Assembly: GCF_016793485.1 (NCBI RefSeq)
Contig: NZ_JAEULZ010000001.1
Span: 124,001 to 188,000 of the forward strand
DNA: 64,000 nt
Direction of reading: 5' to 3'
Source: Mesorhizobium sp.
Lineage (GTDB): Bacteria > Pseudomonadota > Alphaproteobacteria > Rhizobiales > Rhizobiaceae
The notes below the pieces were generated by a model. That model was not told the DNA's origin. It was given only the letters and a program-made list of their open reading frames with translations, and ran no database searches. The position numbers were made by a program, and so were the translations under genes. Shown piece after piece: positions 15,701 through 25,322 of the stretch. Position 1 is the stretch's first letter, and each line of letters begins with the position of its first letter.

Positions 15701-17014
15701 TTAGCGTTCCGCGCGGTCGAGTCGGCTGCTGGTCAGCAGGGCGATCAGCGTGCAGGCCGCGCCCGACAAAAGGTATGCGCCGGTCGACAGCAGTCCGAAA
15801 TTGCTCGACAGGAAGAGCGCAACGAAAGGCGCGAACCCCGCTCCGAAAAGCCAGGACAGGTCCGAAGTAATCGCCGAGGCGGTGTAACGGTTCTGCGGCG
15901 CGAAGTTGGACGCGACCGAACCCGACGACTGCCCGAACGAAATCCCGAGCAGGATGAAGCCGAGGATCATGAAAACGGCCTCGCCGACGTTGCCGGCATC
16001 CAGAAGTTGTGGCGCGAAGCCGCTGAAGGCGGCGATCGCGACAGCTCCCGCGCCGAGCAGCGTGCGGCGGCCAAATCGGTCTGCAAGGGCACCCGACGCG
16101 ATGATCGCAGCCACGCCGAAGGCGGCTGCGACGACCGTGATCAACAGGAACCGGCTGGTGTCTTGCGTCGTGAAGATAAAAACCCAGGAAAGCGGAAACA
16201 CGGTCACCATGTGGAACAGGGCAAGGCTTGCCAGTGGCGCGAATGTGCCGACAACGACGTTCCTGCCTTCCTCGCGCAATGTTCTCAGGACTGGTTCGGG
16301 TTCTAGGTAACGCCTCTCGAAGGATGCAATGAATTCCTTCGCCACGACGATCCGCAACCTTGCGAACAGAGCGACCACGTTGACCGCGAACGCCACGAAG
16401 AACGGATAGCGCCAGCCCCATTGGAGGAAGTCCGCAGGCGAAAGGATAGAGATGAAGTAGGCGAAAAGCGCGCTTGCAATCATCAGGCCGAGGGGAGCGC
16501 CGAGTTGCGGGACCATCGCATACCAGCCACGACGCTTTTCCGGGACATTCAGAGCCAACAGGGGCGCCAATCCGTCCCAAGTTCCGCCGAGAGCAAGTCC
16601 CTGGCCGATACGCAACACGCAAAGCGCGACGATCGTGGCAGAACCGACTGTTTCATATGACGGCAGGAAGCCGATCGAGACAGTCGCCGTGCCGAGCATG
16701 AACAGCGCGATCGTCATTTTCACGCCCTTGCCGAAATTTCTCTCGGCCCACATGAAGATCATCGTGCCGAACGGGCGGGCGATGAAGGCAAGGGCGAAGA
16801 TCGCGAAGGAATAGAGCGTACCCGTCACAGGGTCGAGATGCGGAAAAACAAGCTTCGGAAAAACAACTACAGACGCTATCGCGTACACGAAGAAATCGAA
16901 GTATTCGGACGTGCGTCCGATGATCACTCCGATCGCGATGTCGCCGGGGTTGAGGGAATGGCTTCGCGGATTGGTCCGGCCGGAAGCTGCTTGTGCTGCC
17001 ATCTGAGGGTTCAT
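15701..17014 (-). CDS. MFS transporter, metabolite:H+ symporter (MHS) type
   Basis: 437 residues with about twelve membrane segments. The opening helix SEYFDFFVYAIAS and the loop-2 region FIARPFGTMIFMW are typical of the metabolite:H+ symporter branch (citrate, shikimate, proline/betaine, alpha-ketoglutarate carriers). A central cytoplasmic loop (FERRYLEPEPVLRTLREEGR, shortened here) separates the two halves, and ALADRFGRR is the second-half MFS loop motif. It is transcribed alone, converging on mucR and divergent from the cyo operon. No neighbouring enzyme indicates its substrate; an organic acid is the family default. Confidence 0.85.
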   Translation of the reverse strand: MNPQMAAQAASGRTNPRSHSLNPGDIAIGVIIGRTSEYFDFFVYAIASVVVFPKLVFPHLDPVTGTLYSFAIFALAFIARPFGTMIFMWAERNFGKGVKMTIALFMLGTATVSIGFLPSYETVGSATIVALCVLRIGQGLALGGTWDGLAPLLALNVPEKRRGWYAMVPQLGAPLGLMIASALFAYFISILSPADFLQWGWRYPFFVAFAVNVVALFARLRIVVAKEFIASFERRYLEPEPVLRTLREEGRNVVVGTFAPLASLALFHMVTVFPLSWVFIFTTQDTSRFLLITVVAAAFGVAAIIASGALADRFGRRTLLGAGAVAIAAFSGFAPQLLDAGNVGEAVFMILGFILLGISFGQSSGSVASNFAPQNRYTASAITSDLSWLFGAGFAPFVALFLSSNFGLLSTGAYLLSGAACTLIALLTSSRLDRAER

Positions 17015-17080
17015 CTTGCCATCGCCTATCGAGGCGAAATGCTATATGAACCTGCTTGCCGATAAAAGGCTCTCTTGCCG

Positions 17081-17110
17081 CGACATGCCGTCCCTCGACA
17101 TGCCGTCCCC
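17081..17110. repeat. Tandem 15-bp direct repeat upstream of cyoA
   Basis: The unit CGACATGCCGTCCC plus one variable base occurs twice without a gap (17081-17095 and 17096-17110). It lies in the intergenic region between the MFS gene and the chosen cyoA start. It could be a regulator site or simple slippage; the sequence does not decide this. Confidence 0.5.
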
Positions 17111-17201
17111 AGTAACGGGTTGGGACAATCGAGCGTGGTCCGTGGAGAGGGAGGAATACGCCGCAGCAGTTGCGGGCCTATGCCAACGCGAGGTCGGGAC
17201 A

Positions 17202-18353
17202 TTGGGTCGTTTTCGCATTGCTTTTCTTCTGTCGCCGCTTGCGTTGCTTGGTGGCTGCAGCGCCGTTGTCCTCGCACCCGCTGGCGACATCGCCGTGCAA
17301 CAGCGCGACATCCTGGTCCAGTCCGTCATCCTGATGCTGCTCATCATCATTCCGGTAATGGTCGCTACAGCGCTTTTCGCCTGGCGCTACCGGAGCGCCA
17401 GGCAGGCTCGCTACGAGCCCGACTGGGATCATTCCATGCATTTGGAGCTGATGATATGGTCGGTTCCGCTGCTCATCATCATCTGCCTTGGCGCCATCAC
17501 CTGGGCGAGCACCCATCTTCTCGATCCGTTTCGTCCGCTCGACCGGATTTCCTCTCAGACGCCGATCACGGAAGAGGACGAGCTGTTGACGGTCAACGTG
17601 GTGGCGCTCGACTGGAAGTGGCTGTTTATCTATCCGCAGTATGGAATCGCCTCGGTCAACGAACTCGTTGCACCGGTCGATCGCCCCATTAACTTCCAGA
17701 TTACATCCTCGTCGGTCATGAATGCCTTTTATGTCCCGGCGCTGGCTGGGATGATCTACGCGATGCCTGGCATGAAAACGCAGCTTAATGCCGTCATCAA
17801 CCGACCCGGCGTCTACAAGGGCATTTCGGCCAACTACAGCGGCGCCGGCTTTTCCGGCATGCAGTTCGCCTTCCGCGGAACGAGCGACGCGGATTTCGAC
17901 GCATGGATCCAGACCGCGCGGCAGGCGCAGGTCACGCTCGACCGCGCAACATATCTTGACCTGGAGCGACCGAGCCAGAACGTGCCGGTCCGCCATTTCG
18001 CTGATGTCGACCCCGAACTGTTCGACGCAATCGTGAACATGTGCGTCGATTCCAGCAAGATGTGCATGAAGGACATGATGGCCATAGATGCCGGGGGTGG
18101 GCTTGGGCTTGCCGGCGCGCGCAATTTGCTGCCGGTTGCCGCGGAAGACCGGCGGGGACCGGGCGCGGTGTTCGGGCCGCGGCCGTCCTATGTGGCCAGC
18201 ATCATCTGCACGACGGACAACCCGAGCGGCCTGGTTGCCAGAGACTTGCATCGATCGGTCGTGCCGCCGATCGACACCGATCTTGAGTTGCCCTTGTTGC
18301 GAACGTCCACGATGCAACCTCCGGCTGCCTCCGCCGACCCATTCGATTCCTGA
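17202..18353 (+). CDS. cyoA: Cytochrome bo3 ubiquinol oxidase subunit II
   Basis: 383 residues from a TTG start. The N-terminus [18 protein letters not shown] is a lipoprotein signal with a lipobox ending at Cys, as in CyoA; two membrane helices follow, then a periplasmic cupredoxin domain. The Cu-A ligands of cytochrome c oxidases are missing, as expected for a quinol oxidase. The C-terminal part has [19 protein letters not shown], a CyoA hallmark. The open frame continues upstream to 17016, but an N-terminus there would bury the lipobox ~80 residues inside, so TTG 17202 (GAGG about 8 bases before) is preferred. It begins the cyoABCD operon, 14 bases ahead of cyoB. Confidence 0.88.
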   Translation: MGRFRIAFLLSPLALLGGCSAVVLAPAGDIAVQQRDILVQSVILMLLIIIPVMVATALFAWRYRSARQARYEPDWDHSMHLELMIWSVPLLIIICLGAITWASTHLLDPFRPLDRISSQTPITEEDELLTVNVVALDWKWLFIYPQYGIASVNELVAPVDRPINFQITSSSVMNAFYVPALAGMIYAMPGMKTQLNAVINRPGVYKGISANYSGAGFSGMQFAFRGTSDADFDAWIQTARQAQVTLDRATYLDLERPSQNVPVRHFADVDPELFDAIVNMCVDSSKMCMKDMMAIDAGGGLGLAGARNLLPVAAEDRRGPGAVFGPRPSYVASIICTTDNPSGLVARDLHRSVVPPIDTDLELPLLRTSTMQPPAASADPFDS

Positions 18354-18367
18354 GACCTGTCCGGATC

Positions 18368-20377
18368 ATGCCTGATTCATCCTTCTCCCAGATTGTTTTT
18401 GGCCGGCTCACGCTGGAATCATTTCCGTTCTCCGATCCGATCCTCGTCGGAACCTTCACCGTCGTCGCGATACTCGGCATCGCGATCCTGGCGGCCATCA
18501 CCCGCTATGGCTGGTGGGGCTACCTTTGGAAGGAGTGGTTCACCAGCGTCGACCACAAGCGCATCGGGGCGATGTACATGGTGCTTGGCATCGTGATGCT
18601 TCTGCGCGGCTTTTCCGACGCCATCATGATGCGCCTTCAGCAGGCCCTCGCGTTCGGTGGTTCGGAAGGATATTTGCCGCCTTACCATTACGACCAGATC
18701 TTCACGGCGCACGGCGTGATCATGATCTTCTTCGTGGCGATGCCGCTCATCACGGGGTTGATGAATTTCGTCGTGCCGCTGCAGATCGGCGCGCGCGACG
18801 TGGCTTTTCCCTTCCTCAACAATTTCAGCTTCTGGATGACCACGGCAGGCGCCGTCCTCGTCATGGCCTCGCTGTTCATCGGAGAATTCGCGAAGACGGG
18901 CTGGCTCGCCTATCCGCCGCTGTCGGGAATTCTCTACAGTCCGGGGGTGGGCGTCGACTACTTCATCTGGTCGTTGCAGATCGCTGGCATCGGCACGACG
19001 CTGTCGGGCATCAACCTGATAGCGACGATCGTGAAAATGCGCGCGCCCGGCATGACGCTGATGCGCATGCCCGTCTTCACCTGGACGGCGCTCTGCTCCA
19101 ACGTGTTGATCGTCGCTGCCTTCCCGGTCCTGACCGCCGTTCTCGTGCTGATGACGCTCGACCGCTACCTGGGCACCAACTTCTTCGCCGGCGGGCTCGG
19201 TGGAAATCCCATGATGTATGTCAACCTGATCTGGATGTGGGGCCATCCGGAGGTCTACATCCTGATCCTGCCTGCTTTCGGCGTCTATTCCGAAGTCGCA
19301 GCGACCTTCTCGGGCAAGCGGCTGTTCGGCTATACCTCGATGGTCTACGCCACCATCGTCATCACCATCCTGGCTTATCTGGTCTGGCTGCACCACTTCT
19401 TCACGATGGGCTCGGGCGCCAGCGTGAACGCGTTTTTCGGCATCGCCACGATGATCATCTCGATCCCGACCGGCGCCAAGATCTTCAACTGGCTGTTCAC
19501 GATGTATCGCGGTCGCATCCGCTTCGACGAGCCGATGCTTTGGACCCTCGCCTTCATGCTGACCTTCGTGATCGGCGGCATGACCGGCGTCATGCTCGCC
19601 ATCCCCCCGGCTGATTTCGTGCTGCACAACAGCCTTTTCCTCGTCGCGCATTTCCACAACGTCATTATCGGCGGCGTGGTGTTCGGCATGTTCGCCGGTA
19701 TCAGCTACTGGTTCCCGAAGGCGTTCGGCTTCAAGCTCGATCCGTTCTGGGGAAAGGTGTCTTTCTGGTTCTGGGTCGCGGGCTTCTACGTCGCATTCAT
19801 GCCGCTCTACCTGTTGGGCCTGATGGGCGTGACGCGGCGTATGCGCGTCTTCCAGGACGATTCGCTGCAAATCTGGTTCATTATCGCGGGCTTCGGCGTG
19901 TTCCTGATCGCTCTCGGCATCGCTGCCTTCCTCATCCAGATCTACGTCAGCATCAGGGATCGCGAGAGGCTCGCCGACCTCACCGGCGACCCGTGGAACG
20001 GACGTACCCTGGAGTGGTCGACTTCCTCGCCGCCGCCCTCCTACAACTTCGCCTTCACTCCCGTCGTGCACGACAACGATGCCTGGTGGGACATGAAGCA
20101 GCGCGGCTATGTGCGGCCACTCGATGGCTTCAGGCCCATTGCCATGCCGAAGAATACGGGTGCGGGCATCGTCCTGGCCGGTCTGAGCCTCGCCTTGGGC
20201 TTCGCGATGGTCTGGTACATCTGGTGGCTGGCGGCCGCGAGTTTCGTCGCGCTGCTGGCGGTGGCGATCGGGCACACATTCAACTACGCGCGCATGTTTG
20301 ACATTCCGGCCGACGACGTCAGGCGGTCGGAGGACGAAAGAAGCAGACAACTCGCCGACTCCGGAGCAACGCCATGA
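18368..20377 (+). CDS. cyoB: Cytochrome bo3 ubiquinol oxidase subunit I
   Basis: 669 residues, the catalytic haem-copper subunit. Visible ligands are the low-spin haem His in [10 protein letters not shown], the CuB His with the cross-linked Tyr in WGHPEVYIL, the His pair in LHHFFTMG, and the haem histidines in [11 protein letters not shown]. The length fits CyoB, which has extra helices compared with CoxA. It oxidises ubiquinol and reduces O2 to water while pumping protons in the inner membrane. The stop overlaps the cyoC start by four bases (ATGA). Confidence 0.96.
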   Translation: MPDSSFSQIVFGRLTLESFPFSDPILVGTFTVVAILGIAILAAITRYGWWGYLWKEWFTSVDHKRIGAMYMVLGIVMLLRGFSDAIMMRLQQALAFGGSEGYLPPYHYDQIFTAHGVIMIFFVAMPLITGLMNFVVPLQIGARDVAFPFLNNFSFWMTTAGAVLVMASLFIGEFAKTGWLAYPPLSGILYSPGVGVDYFIWSLQIAGIGTTLSGINLIATIVKMRAPGMTLMRMPVFTWTALCSNVLIVAAFPVLTAVLVLMTLDRYLGTNFFAGGLGGNPMMYVNLIWMWGHPEVYILILPAFGVYSEVAATFSGKRLFGYTSMVYATIVITILAYLVWLHHFFTMGSGASVNAFFGIATMIISIPTGAKIFNWLFTMYRGRIRFDEPMLWTLAFMLTFVIGGMTGVMLAIPPADFVLHNSLFLVAHFHNVIIGGVVFGMFAGISYWFPKAFGFKLDPFWGKVSFWFWVAGFYVAFMPLYLLGLMGVTRRMRVFQDDSLQIWFIIAGFGVFLIALGIAAFLIQIYVSIRDRERLADLTGDPWNGRTLEWSTSSPPPSYNFAFTPVVHDNDAWWDMKQRGYVRPLDGFRPIAMPKNTGAGIVLAGLSLALGFAMVWYIWWLAAASFVALLAVAIGHTFNYARMFDIPADDVRRSEDERSRQLADSGATP

Positions 20378-21006
20378 GCGCGAACACGGCGACGGCGGCT
20401 CCCGCAGAAAAGCCGGTCTTCTATGTCAGGGACGAGCATCCGCACGGCGAAGGCGGCGGCACGATGCTCGGCTTCTGGATCTACCTGATGAGCGATTGCC
20501 TCATCTTCGCGGTGCTGTTCGCCTGCTACGGTGTGCTTGGCGCCAACTACGCCGCAGGTCCATCGCCAAGGGACCTTTTCGATCTGCCGATGCTGGCGGT
20601 CAGTACGTCGATGTTGCTGATTTCTTCGCTTACAAGCGGCTTCGCCATGCTGGCGATGGCCAAGGGCAGGGTCGCCGCCACGCAACTGTGGCTCGGCGTA
20701 ACCATTCTGTTCGGCGTCGCTTTCCTGTCGCTTGAGATCTACGAGTTCCGGCACATGATCAGTATCGGGGCGACGCCGCAGCGCAGCGCGTTTCTGTCGT
20801 CGTTCTTCGTGCTGGTCGGCACGCATGGCCTGCATGTCACCTTCGGCATCGTGTGGATGATAGTCCTGATCGCGCAGATCGGACGGCGCGGCCTCACCCA
20901 GGCCAACCGGCGCCGCATGTCCTGCCTCGCCATGTTCTGGCATTTCCTCGATATCATCTGGATCGGCGTTTTCACCTTCGTCTACCTCATGGGGATGCTG
21001 CGATGA
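20374..21006 (+). CDS. cyoC: Cytochrome bo3 ubiquinol oxidase subunit III
   Basis: 210 residues, five membrane helices. The motif [18 protein letters not shown] opens the first helix, and the C-terminal part has [11 protein letters not shown] and [14 protein letters not shown], the typical subunit III ending. It supports assembly and stability of the oxidase. It overlaps both cyoB (ATGA) and cyoD (ATGA), so the three subunits are translationally coupled. Confidence 0.95.
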   Translation: MSANTATAAPAEKPVFYVRDEHPHGEGGGTMLGFWIYLMSDCLIFAVLFACYGVLGANYAAGPSPRDLFDLPMLAVSTSMLLISSLTSGFAMLAMAKGRVAATQLWLGVTILFGVAFLSLEIYEFRHMISIGATPQRSAFLSSFFVLVGTHGLHVTFGIVWMIVLIAQIGRRGLTQANRRRMSCLAMFWHFLDIIWIGVFTFVYLMGMLR

Positions 21007-21380
21007 GCCACGCAGGCAATAGTGACCACGCCGATGCCCACCACGACGAGCTTCCGCAAGGCACGATGCGGGGTTACGTTACCGGCTTCGTTCTGGCGGC
21101 CGTGCTCACCATCATCCCGTTCTGGCTGGTGATGGGCGGCGTCTTCGACAACAGGACGATAACCATCCTCGCCATAATGGTTTGCGCGGTGATCCAGATC
21201 GTGGTGCACATGGTCTTCTTCCTGCATATGGACCCGCGCTCCGAGGGAGGGTGGACGCTGCTCGCGCTGGGCTTCACGATCATCATCGTCGTGATCATGA
21301 TCGCGGGCTCGTTGTGGGTCATGTACCACCTGAATGCCAATGTGATGCCGCTCGGGCGCGAGATGAACCAGTCGTTCTAG
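21003..21380 (+). CDS. cyoD: Cytochrome bo3 ubiquinol oxidase subunit IV
   Basis: 125 residues with three membrane helices and a His/Asp-rich N-terminus (HAGNSDHADAHHDE). GTMRGYVTGFVLAAVLTIIP and VVHMVFFLHMD are characteristic of CyoD, the small subunit that helps CuB insertion. The ATG at 21003 overlaps the cyoC stop; a longer frame upstream shadows cyoC. It is followed after 50 bases by the SURF1 gene. Confidence 0.93.
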   Translation: MSHAGNSDHADAHHDELPQGTMRGYVTGFVLAAVLTIIPFWLVMGGVFDNRTITILAIMVCAVIQIVVHMVFFLHMDPRSEGGWTLLALGFTIIIVVIMIAGSLWVMYHLNANVMPLGREMNQSF

Positions 21381-21430
21381 CGGGCGCAGGCGTGGTCGGG
21401 GACGGACGCGGCTCGGCGGAAACTGGTGGG

Positions 21431-22132
21431 GTGAAGCGCGTCTTCCTCGGTGTCTTCGTCGTTGCCGGGATTGCGTTGTTCGTGTCGCTGGGCGTGTGGC
21501 AACTACAACGACTGGCATGGAAGCTGGATCTCATCGAAACGGTCGAAACGCGGCTCGCCGCTGAACCCGTCGACGCACCCGGCCCATCGTTGTGGCCTGA
21601 ACTCAGTGCAGCGAACGGCGCCTATCGCCGCGTTCGCATCAGCGGACATTTTACCGGCGCGCGTCCCGCATTGGTCCAGGCCGTGACGCAGCTTGGGCCG
21701 GGTTTCTGGGTCGTGGAACCGTTCCAGACGGACCGAGGTTTCGTGGTTCTGGTCAATCGAGGATTTGCGACGAAGCTTGAGGCAGACCGCCTACCCGGTA
21801 TGCTGGCGAATAGGGTGACGCTTACCGGATTGCTGCGTATCAGCGAACCGGGTGGTGCATTCCTGAGAAGCAACGATCCCGCCGTTGACCGCTGGTATTC
21901 GCGGGATGTGACAGCGATTGCAAAAGCGCGCGGGCTCGACGACGTCGCGCCATATTTTATCGACGCGGACGCGTCTGCGATTTCCAAAGCCCCGCCGATC
22001 GGGGGATTAACTGTCGTCAGGTTCCGCAACCACCATCTGATCTACGCCCTGACCTGGTTCGGTCTGGCTGCGACGCTCGCCGGGTGGACGGTCTATTTGA
22101 TAAGATTTCGACGCGGAACCGACCGAGAATAG
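21431..22132 (+). CDS. SURF1 family oxidase assembly protein
   Basis: 233 residues from a GTG start. It has one membrane helix at each end (FLGVFVVAGIALFVSLGVWQ and LIYALTWFGLAATLAGW) and a periplasmic middle, the SURF1/Shy1 layout. The N-terminal GVWQLQRLAWK and the central WVVEPF and VLVNRGF motifs fit the family. SURF1 proteins deliver or insert haem during assembly of haem-copper oxidases, and a SURF1 gene directly after cyoD is common in rhizobia. A GTG at 21392 would give a longer form. Confidence 0.9.
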   Translation: MKRVFLGVFVVAGIALFVSLGVWQLQRLAWKLDLIETVETRLAAEPVDAPGPSLWPELSAANGAYRRVRISGHFTGARPALVQAVTQLGPGFWVVEPFQTDRGFVVLVNRGFATKLEADRLPGMLANRVTLTGLLRISEPGGAFLRSNDPAVDRWYSRDVTAIAKARGLDDVAPYFIDADASAISKAPPIGGLTVVRFRNHHLIYALTWFGLAATLAGWTVYLIRFRRGTDRE

Positions 22133-22198
22133 GCTTGCCCGCGAAATCCGGGCGTGCTTGTCGTCATGGATGCAGCATTCAGAGTTTCTGGAGGATCA

Positions 22199-23479
22199 AT
22201 GACTGGTTTGCAGAACGAGCTTGGCTGGGTTGGCGGCGACCGCCCCCGTTTCGTCGAGCGCCCCGCGCACCGCCGCTGGCTGCTTGGACAGGCAATGGGA
22301 CTGCTCGATTTCTTCCAGTTCACTGCCTTTAACCCGACGGGCGGCTTTTTCACCCTCGATAACGCGGGGCGGCCCTTCCCGCCTGAAGGCGGATCTGGAG
22401 TCGTGCGGCAAATCCACGATACCACGCGCATGGTGCATTGTTTTGCGATCGCGCATCTGCTTGGCCTGCCGGGGGCCGACAGCGTGATCGATCACGGCAT
22501 GGAGTTCATCTGGAAACGTCATCGAGATCCGAAACACGGCGGCTATTTCTGGGGCGTCGACGATAAGAATGCCACCGATTCGACCAAGCAGGCTTATGGG
22601 CACGCCTTCGTCCTGCTTGCCGCTTCGTCAGCGAAAGTCATTGGCCATCCCGACGCGGATCGCCTGCTGGCGGACATAGCGGACGTTTTGCGCAGCCGCT
22701 TCTGGGATGCCTCGGCCGGCGCGACGACGGAAGAATACGCAGCCGACTGGGCGCCGTTCGGCACCTATCGGGGCCAGAACTCGAACATGCATCTTACGGA
22801 GGCGGTGATGGCTGCTTTCGAGGCAACAGGCGACCGGACGTGGCTTGCGATGGGCGAAAGCATAGCCTCGCTGATCATAGGCCGGCATGCGCGCGCGCAG
22901 GGCTGGCGGGTTGCCGAGCATTTCACCCCTGACTGGCAGGTCGATCGGGACTATGAGGGCGACCCGACTTTCCGCCCCGCCGGCACGACGCCGGGTCACG
23001 CCCTCGAATGGAGCCGTCTGCTTGTCCAGCTCTGGGAACTTGGTGACCGGAAGCACGACTGGCTTATCGACGCTGCCCGCCAACTTTTCCTGAAGACCAC
23101 CGAAATCGGCTGGGACGGAAAGACAGGTGGGTTTTACTACACGCTGGACTGGCAGGACAGGCCGGCGCGCCCGGATCGCTTCTGGTGGCCGTGCGCGGAG
23201 GGCATAGGCGCTGCTGCGGTTCTAGGTGCGGTCGATCCAGACCCGCGCTTCGAACTATGGTATCGCCGGATTTGGGACTTCGTCGCAAACCACGTCATCG
23301 ACCGCGGGAACGGGGGCTGGTATCCGGAACTTGACTCCGAACTCAAGCCGGTCAGCCATGTCTTCCGGGGCAAGCCCGATCTCTATCACGCGCTTCAGGC
23401 ATGCCTGATCCCGCTACTGCCGCCCGATGGCAGCATCACACGAGGCCTCTTGAAGGGACTGCCCTCGACGGATGCATAG
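22199..23479 (+). CDS. AGE family sugar epimerase/isomerase (mannose isomerase/YihS-like)
   Basis: 426 residues with the (alpha/alpha)6 barrel of N-acylglucosamine 2-epimerases. Recognisable blocks are NSNMHLTEAVMAAFEATGD (with the catalytic-region His), PGHALEWSRLLVQL and WWPCAEGIGAA. Family members interconvert aldoses and ketoses, such as D-mannose/D-fructose or sulfoquinovose/sulfofructose. The ATG at 22199 follows GGAGG by four bases and was preferred over ATG 22154. No sulfoquinovose genes are nearby, so mannose isomerase is the simpler guess. It is 66 bases after the SURF1 gene on the same strand and converges on the monooxygenase gene; no functional link to either is apparent. Confidence 0.85.
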   Translation: MTGLQNELGWVGGDRPRFVERPAHRRWLLGQAMGLLDFFQFTAFNPTGGFFTLDNAGRPFPPEGGSGVVRQIHDTTRMVHCFAIAHLLGLPGADSVIDHGMEFIWKRHRDPKHGGYFWGVDDKNATDSTKQAYGHAFVLLAASSAKVIGHPDADRLLADIADVLRSRFWDASAGATTEEYAADWAPFGTYRGQNSNMHLTEAVMAAFEATGDRTWLAMGESIASLIIGRHARAQGWRVAEHFTPDWQVDRDYEGDPTFRPAGTTPGHALEWSRLLVQLWELGDRKHDWLIDAARQLFLKTTEIGWDGKTGGFYYTLDWQDRPARPDRFWWPCAEGIGAAAVLGAVDPDPRFELWYRRIWDFVANHVIDRGNGGWYPELDSELKPVSHVFRGKPDLYHALQACLIPLLPPDGSITRGLLKGLPSTDA

Positions 23480-23496
23480 CAGCGTCCGGTGGTACG

Positions 23497-25278
23497 TCAG
23501 GCCAGTGGCGTCGCATAGACGGGCGTCGGAATTCCTTCCATGCGCGCCTTGATCTGCATGGCCACGAACTTCGAGAAGAAGCGCTGTAGGGCGAGGTTGC
23601 CGCCCTGGAACCAGAGGTTCTCTTGCGCAACCGGCTTGTACATGTTGCGCAACTCGCCATGCCAGGGACCGGGATCGTGTCGGGTGCCCGAACCAAGCCC
23701 CCAGCAGGTGCCGATCGCATCGGCGACCTCGCGCGACACAATTCCGGCCACGACCTCGTGCATGGACTGGAAACCGGTGGACTGGATAATCGCGTCGGCT
23801 TGGATCTCGGAACCGTCGGCGAAGCGTATGCCGCTGGCTGTGAGCGTCTCGATCTCGACGCCTGACTTCACCTTGATCTCGCCGTCGATGATGAGCTGCG
23901 ACGCGCCGACATCGACGTAGTAGCCCGAACCGGTTCGATAGGCCTTCATCATCAAGCCGGTCTCGTCGGGACCAAAATCGAGCAGGAAGCCGGTCGCGGC
24001 CAGCTTGCGGTAGAACTCAGCATCGCGTGCGCGGATGCGATCGTAGAGCGCCTTCTGTTTTGTCGGCTGAAGTGCGAAGGGCGTTGCCGCTGCGATCATG
24101 TCTGCCTTGTCGACGTCTATTCCGTCTGCGACCGCCTGTTCGGAATAGATGTCGAAGGCCATCTCCATCAGTGTTTCCGATCGCACCACGGTGGTGGCCG
24201 AGCGCTGCACCATGGTGACGTCGGCGCCCGCTTCCCAGAGATCGACGCAGACATCGTGCGCCGAACTCGCGCCGCCGATGACGGCCACCTTCTTGCCCTT
24301 GTATTTCGCGCCATCGGAGTACTGGCTGGAATGAAGGATTTCGCCCTTGAAGTCCGCCGATCCCGGCAGGCCGATCATCTTGGGCGGGCCGTACGCGCCT
24401 GTTGCGAACACGAGCTGCGCGGGCTGCAGGACGATCTCCTTGCCGTCGCGCCGAAGCGTAACCGTCCAGCGCTTCGCGGCCTCGTCGAATTTCGCGGCAA
24501 CGCATTCCGTCCCGCCCCAGTAGGTCAGTTCCATGACCTTGACGTACATTTCCAGCCAGTCGCCCATCTTGTCCTTGGGCGTGAAGACCGGCCAGTTTGC
24601 AGGGAAGGGAAGGTAGGGCAAGTGATCGTACCAGACGGGGTCGTGCAGCACGAGCGAGCGGTAACGGTTGCGCCAGGAGTCGCCGGCCTTTGCGTTCTTT
24701 TCGACGATCACGGTCGGAACGCCAAGCTGCCTGAGGCGGGCACCGAGCATGATGCCGCCCTGTCCGCCGCCAATGATCAGGCAATAGGGATCGGTGCCGT
24801 TGGCAAGGCCGGCTTCTTCTTCCGCCCGGCGTTCGGTCCAGGTCTTGCGGGTCCGGTCGGCGCCATGGCGCACGCCCATCGGGCGTGTGAAGCCGATCTG
24901 TTCCTCATGTCCGTCAAGCGATTGCAACGTGGTGAGAATGGTTCGGCATCTGCCGTCTTCCAACCTCACGATGCCGGTCCCGATCCCTGCCGTCGTCGTG
25001 AAGGTGAACCATGCCTCGACAGGCTCCGTGCCGGTGCCGGATGCCGACGTCACGGTCCATTCGGCAGGCGTCGTCGCATCAAGTTTGGCTTCAAGCATCG
25101 CACGGATAGCGGCCTTGCCTTCCATGGTCTTGATGTTCCAGGTGAAGGCCAGGAAGTCGCGCCAGTAGCAGTCGTCTGCGAACAGCTCCAACGTTCCGTC
25201 CAGGTCGCCTTTCGCCAGCCTCTCACTGAATGCTGCCAGCCAGATCGAGGCCTTGGCGGAAGGTGAAGTCTCGTGCAT
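23497..25278 (-). CDS. Flavin-containing monooxygenase with N-terminal NTF2/SnoaL-like domain
   Basis: 593 residues. Residues ~8-125 form an NTF2/SnoaL-like domain (LFADDCYWRDFLAFTWNIKT). The rest is a two-dinucleotide-fold monooxygenase: FAD motif GGGQGG at 170-175, FMO fingerprint FKGEILHSSQY at 310-320 (FxGxxxHxxxY), NAD(P) motif GGASSA at 335-340, and ATG motifs at 292-294 and near STGFQSM. Class B monooxygenases insert one oxygen into N, S or carbonyl substrates using NADPH. The fusion recurs in bacteria but its substrate is unknown. The gene stands between a converging AGE isomerase and an RpiR regulator on the same strand, 44 bases away, which may be co-transcribed. Confidence 0.85.
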   Translation of the reverse strand: MHETSPSAKASIWLAAFSERLAKGDLDGTLELFADDCYWRDFLAFTWNIKTMEGKAAIRAMLEAKLDATTPAEWTVTSASGTGTEPVEAWFTFTTTAGIGTGIVRLEDGRCRTILTTLQSLDGHEEQIGFTRPMGVRHGADRTRKTWTERRAEEEAGLANGTDPYCLIIGGGQGGIMLGARLRQLGVPTVIVEKNAKAGDSWRNRYRSLVLHDPVWYDHLPYLPFPANWPVFTPKDKMGDWLEMYVKVMELTYWGGTECVAAKFDEAAKRWTVTLRRDGKEIVLQPAQLVFATGAYGPPKMIGLPGSADFKGEILHSSQYSDGAKYKGKKVAVIGGASSAHDVCVDLWEAGADVTMVQRSATTVVRSETLMEMAFDIYSEQAVADGIDVDKADMIAAATPFALQPTKQKALYDRIRARDAEFYRKLAATGFLLDFGPDETGLMMKAYRTGSGYYVDVGASQLIIDGEIKVKSGVEIETLTASGIRFADGSEIQADAIIQSTGFQSMHEVVAGIVSREVADAIGTCWGLGSGTRHDPGPWHGELRNMYKPVAQENLWFQGGNLALQRFFSKFVAMQIKARMEGIPTPVYATPLA

Positions 25279-25322
25279 GCAAGTTTACTCCGGTAAGCGG
25301 GGACAATTGTCCCGAACAGAAA

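Noticed and set aside
17016-17201. N-terminal extension of CyoA back to ATG 17016
   Set aside because: It would put the lipoprotein signal ~80 residues into the protein and translate the tandem 15-bp repeat; a TTG start just before the signal peptide is more sensible.
18419-20350. A 643-codon open frame on the minus strand opposite cyoB
   Set aside because: Its translation is charged low-complexity His/Asp/Arg-rich sequence caused by the codon bias of cyoB on the other strand; cyoB has all catalytic ligands.
22199-23479. Sulfoquinovose (YihS) role for the AGE-family isomerase
   Set aside because: No sulfo-sugar kinase, aldolase, sulfoquinovosidase or sulfonate exporter is nearby; the neighbours are respiratory and monooxygenase genes.
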